Of a DNA stretch of 14,995 bases, positions 13,896 through 14,995 are shown one piece after another; the stretch's first letter is position 1; every line of letters starts with the position of its first letter. Source of the DNA: Atopobiaceae bacterium UBA5363. Lineage in GTDB: Bacteria; Actinomycetota; Coriobacteriia; Coriobacteriales; Atopobiaceae. The position numbers and the translations under genes are program-made. The notes beneath the pieces were generated by a model that was given only the letters and a program-made list of their open reading frames with translations, was not told where the DNA came from and ran no database searches. The stretch lies in assembly GCA_002407925.1 (NCBI GenBank), contig DHPN01000011.1, positions 71,692 to 86,686 of the forward strand, written 5' to 3'.

Positions 13896-14995
13896 ATGGC
13901 TGAGGATGACAACAAGATATATGACCTGATTGCAGCAACTGGTTGTCCTACGGGTATCGCACACACCTACATGGCCAAGAAAGCGTTGGAGGATGCTGCG
14001 GCCGCTAAAGGCTTGACCATTAAAGTGGAGACACATGGCCAGGTCGGCATTGAAAACGAGGTGACACCAGCGCAGATCAAGGCTGCTAAGGCGGTAATCA
14101 TAGCTGCTGACAAAGACGTCGCCGCTGAGCGCTTCGCCGGCAAGCCCATTGTCTCTGTGGGAGTGTCGAAGGCGATAAAGACGGAAGACGCAGAGACCTT
14201 GATCGACAAGGCTCTTGCGGCAAAGCCGAAGGGCGAGCTTACTGAAGAGGTCGCAGACGCAGGCAACGAGACGGCCGCAGCCGAAAAGGAAAGCGTTGGC
14301 CATATAATCTACAAGCACCTGATGAACGGCGTAAGCCACATGCTGGTCTTCGTCGTCGCTGGCGGTGTGCTTACTGCCGTGTCCTTCCTGTGGGGCATTA
14401 CGTCCTACGATTCGACCGCGTCAGACTACAACAGCTTCGCAGCAATGCTGAAGATCATCGGCGGCATAGGCATGAACCTGATGGTGCCTGTGCTCTCTGC
14501 CTACATCGCTGAGTCAATTGGGAAGCGCCCGGCGTTGGTCCCTGGTTTCATAGCCGGCATGATTGCCATCACGGGGCTTCCTGTTGCTTCGGGAACTGGC
14601 CTGATCGATGCCAGTGGAACAGGCGTTGGCTTCGGCTTTCTTGGTGGTATCGTCGGAGGCTTTCTCTCAGGATACGTTATTTTAGGCTTAGAGAAGCTGT
14701 TCTCCGGGCTTCCTAAAAACCTCAATGGGCTGAAAGCCATGTTTTTGTACCCGTTGTTCTCTTCTTTTGTGGTCGGTCTTGTGATGCTGGGCATCTCTGG
14801 GCCAATGGCCTCGATTAACCAAGGAATGATGAGCTTCCTGGAAAGCCTTGAAGAGTCAGGCCCAATTATTCTGGGGCTCGCGATTGGCTGCATGTGCGCC
14901 TTTGATATGGGCGGCCCCGTTAACAAGGCTGCCTATGTTACAGGCACCGCTCTTCTTACAGAGGCCCTGACCGCTGGCGTGGGCACGGAAACGTA
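13896..14995 (+). CDS. fruA: PTS fructose transporter subunit IIBC, cut by window edge
   Basis: Membrane permease that takes up fructose and phosphorylates it to fructose 1-phosphate, receiving phosphate from EIIA. The frame is open to the right edge (366 codons seen). The IIB domain is residues 1-105 with phospho-accepting Cys17 in AATGCPTGIAHTYMA. A charged Ala/Glu-rich linker (about 106-133) follows, then the IIC domain from HLMNGVSHML (141) with several membrane helices, the GFIAG signature (217-221) and DMGGPVNKAAY (337-347). No IIA domain precedes IIB; it must be C-terminal or encoded elsewhere, beyond the window. The start has GGAGGAGGGAG about 8 bases upstream. It lies 138 bases after fruK in the same direction and is the transporter of the deoR-fruK-fruA operon. 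Some IIBC relatives move mannitol, mannose or 2-O-mannosyl glycerate, but context favours fructose. Confidence 0.92.
   Translation, partial: MAEDDNKIYDLIAATGCPTGIAHTYMAKKALEDAAAAKGLTIKVETHGQVGIENEVTPAQIKAAKAVIIAADKDVAAERFAGKPIVSVGVSKAIKTEDAETLIDKALAAKPKGELTEEVADAGNETAAAEKESVGHIIYKHLMNGVSHMLVFVVAGGVLTAVSFLWGITSYDSTASDYNSFAAMLKIIGGIGMNLMVPVLSAYIAESIGKRPALVPGFIAGMIAITGLPVASGTGLIDASGTGVGFGFLGGIVGGFLSGYVILGLEKLFSGLPKNLNGLKAMFLYPLFSSFVVGLVMLGISGPMASINQGMMSFLESLEESGPIILGLAIGCMCAFDMGGPVNKAAYVTGTALLTEALTAGVGTET

Noticed and set aside
14501..14926. A 141-codon minus-strand frame at the right end
   Set aside because: It is the Pro-rich antisense of the FruA membrane domain and has no independent support.

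Overview
The window looks like a chromosomal segment of an anaerobic, moderately high-GC Gram-positive bacterium. I would place it in the Coriobacteriia (Olsenella/Atopobium-like), with moderate confidence. That rests on strong GGAGG-type ribosome binding sites, moderately GC-rich coding DNA, and a serine/fructose PTS/heterodimeric exporter gene set I associate with that group; no ribosomal or other marker gene is present to prove it. No tRNA, rRNA, CRISPR array, insertion sequence or phage gene was recognised. The window is densely coding and mostly ordinary metabolism and transport, so I do not see a clearly new defence or mobile system.

Left part (1-4311, minus strand): a truncated small membrane protein at the edge, then a serine-biosynthesis operon read right to left: serC (phosphoserine aminotransferase), serA (3-phosphoglycerate dehydrogenase, short ACT form) and a DUF1015 protein of unknown function. 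A HAD phosphatase is encoded divergently from serC across a 113-base promoter region, and no canonical serB is visible.

Middle (4425-7392, plus strand): the HAD phosphatase, then a two-gene unit of a phasin-like coiled-coil protein and a UbiB/ABC1-type atypical kinase with two C-terminal membrane helices. This pair converges on the next operon, with GC-rich hairpins between them.

Right-middle (7473-11753, minus strand): a tightly overlapping marR - ABC exporter subunit 1 - ABC exporter subunit 2 operon. The two exporter halves are complementary in their ATPase motifs (one degenerate, one canonical), as in heterodimeric type IV ABC exporters. Upstream lies a very good promoter (TTGACA, 17-base spacer, TAATCT) with GGTACC palindromes flanking the -35 box, a likely MarR operator. 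The marR gene has a good ribosome binding site but no ATG/GTG/TTG at the expected position.

Right end (12091-14995, plus strand): a fructose utilisation operon, deoR-type regulator - fruK (1-phosphofructokinase) - fruA (PTS fructose IIBC, cut by the window edge). FruA would import fructose as fructose 1-phosphate, FruK would convert it to fructose 1,6-bisphosphate, and the DeoR protein probably senses a sugar phosphate. Inverted repeats lie upstream of deoR and in the fruA leader.
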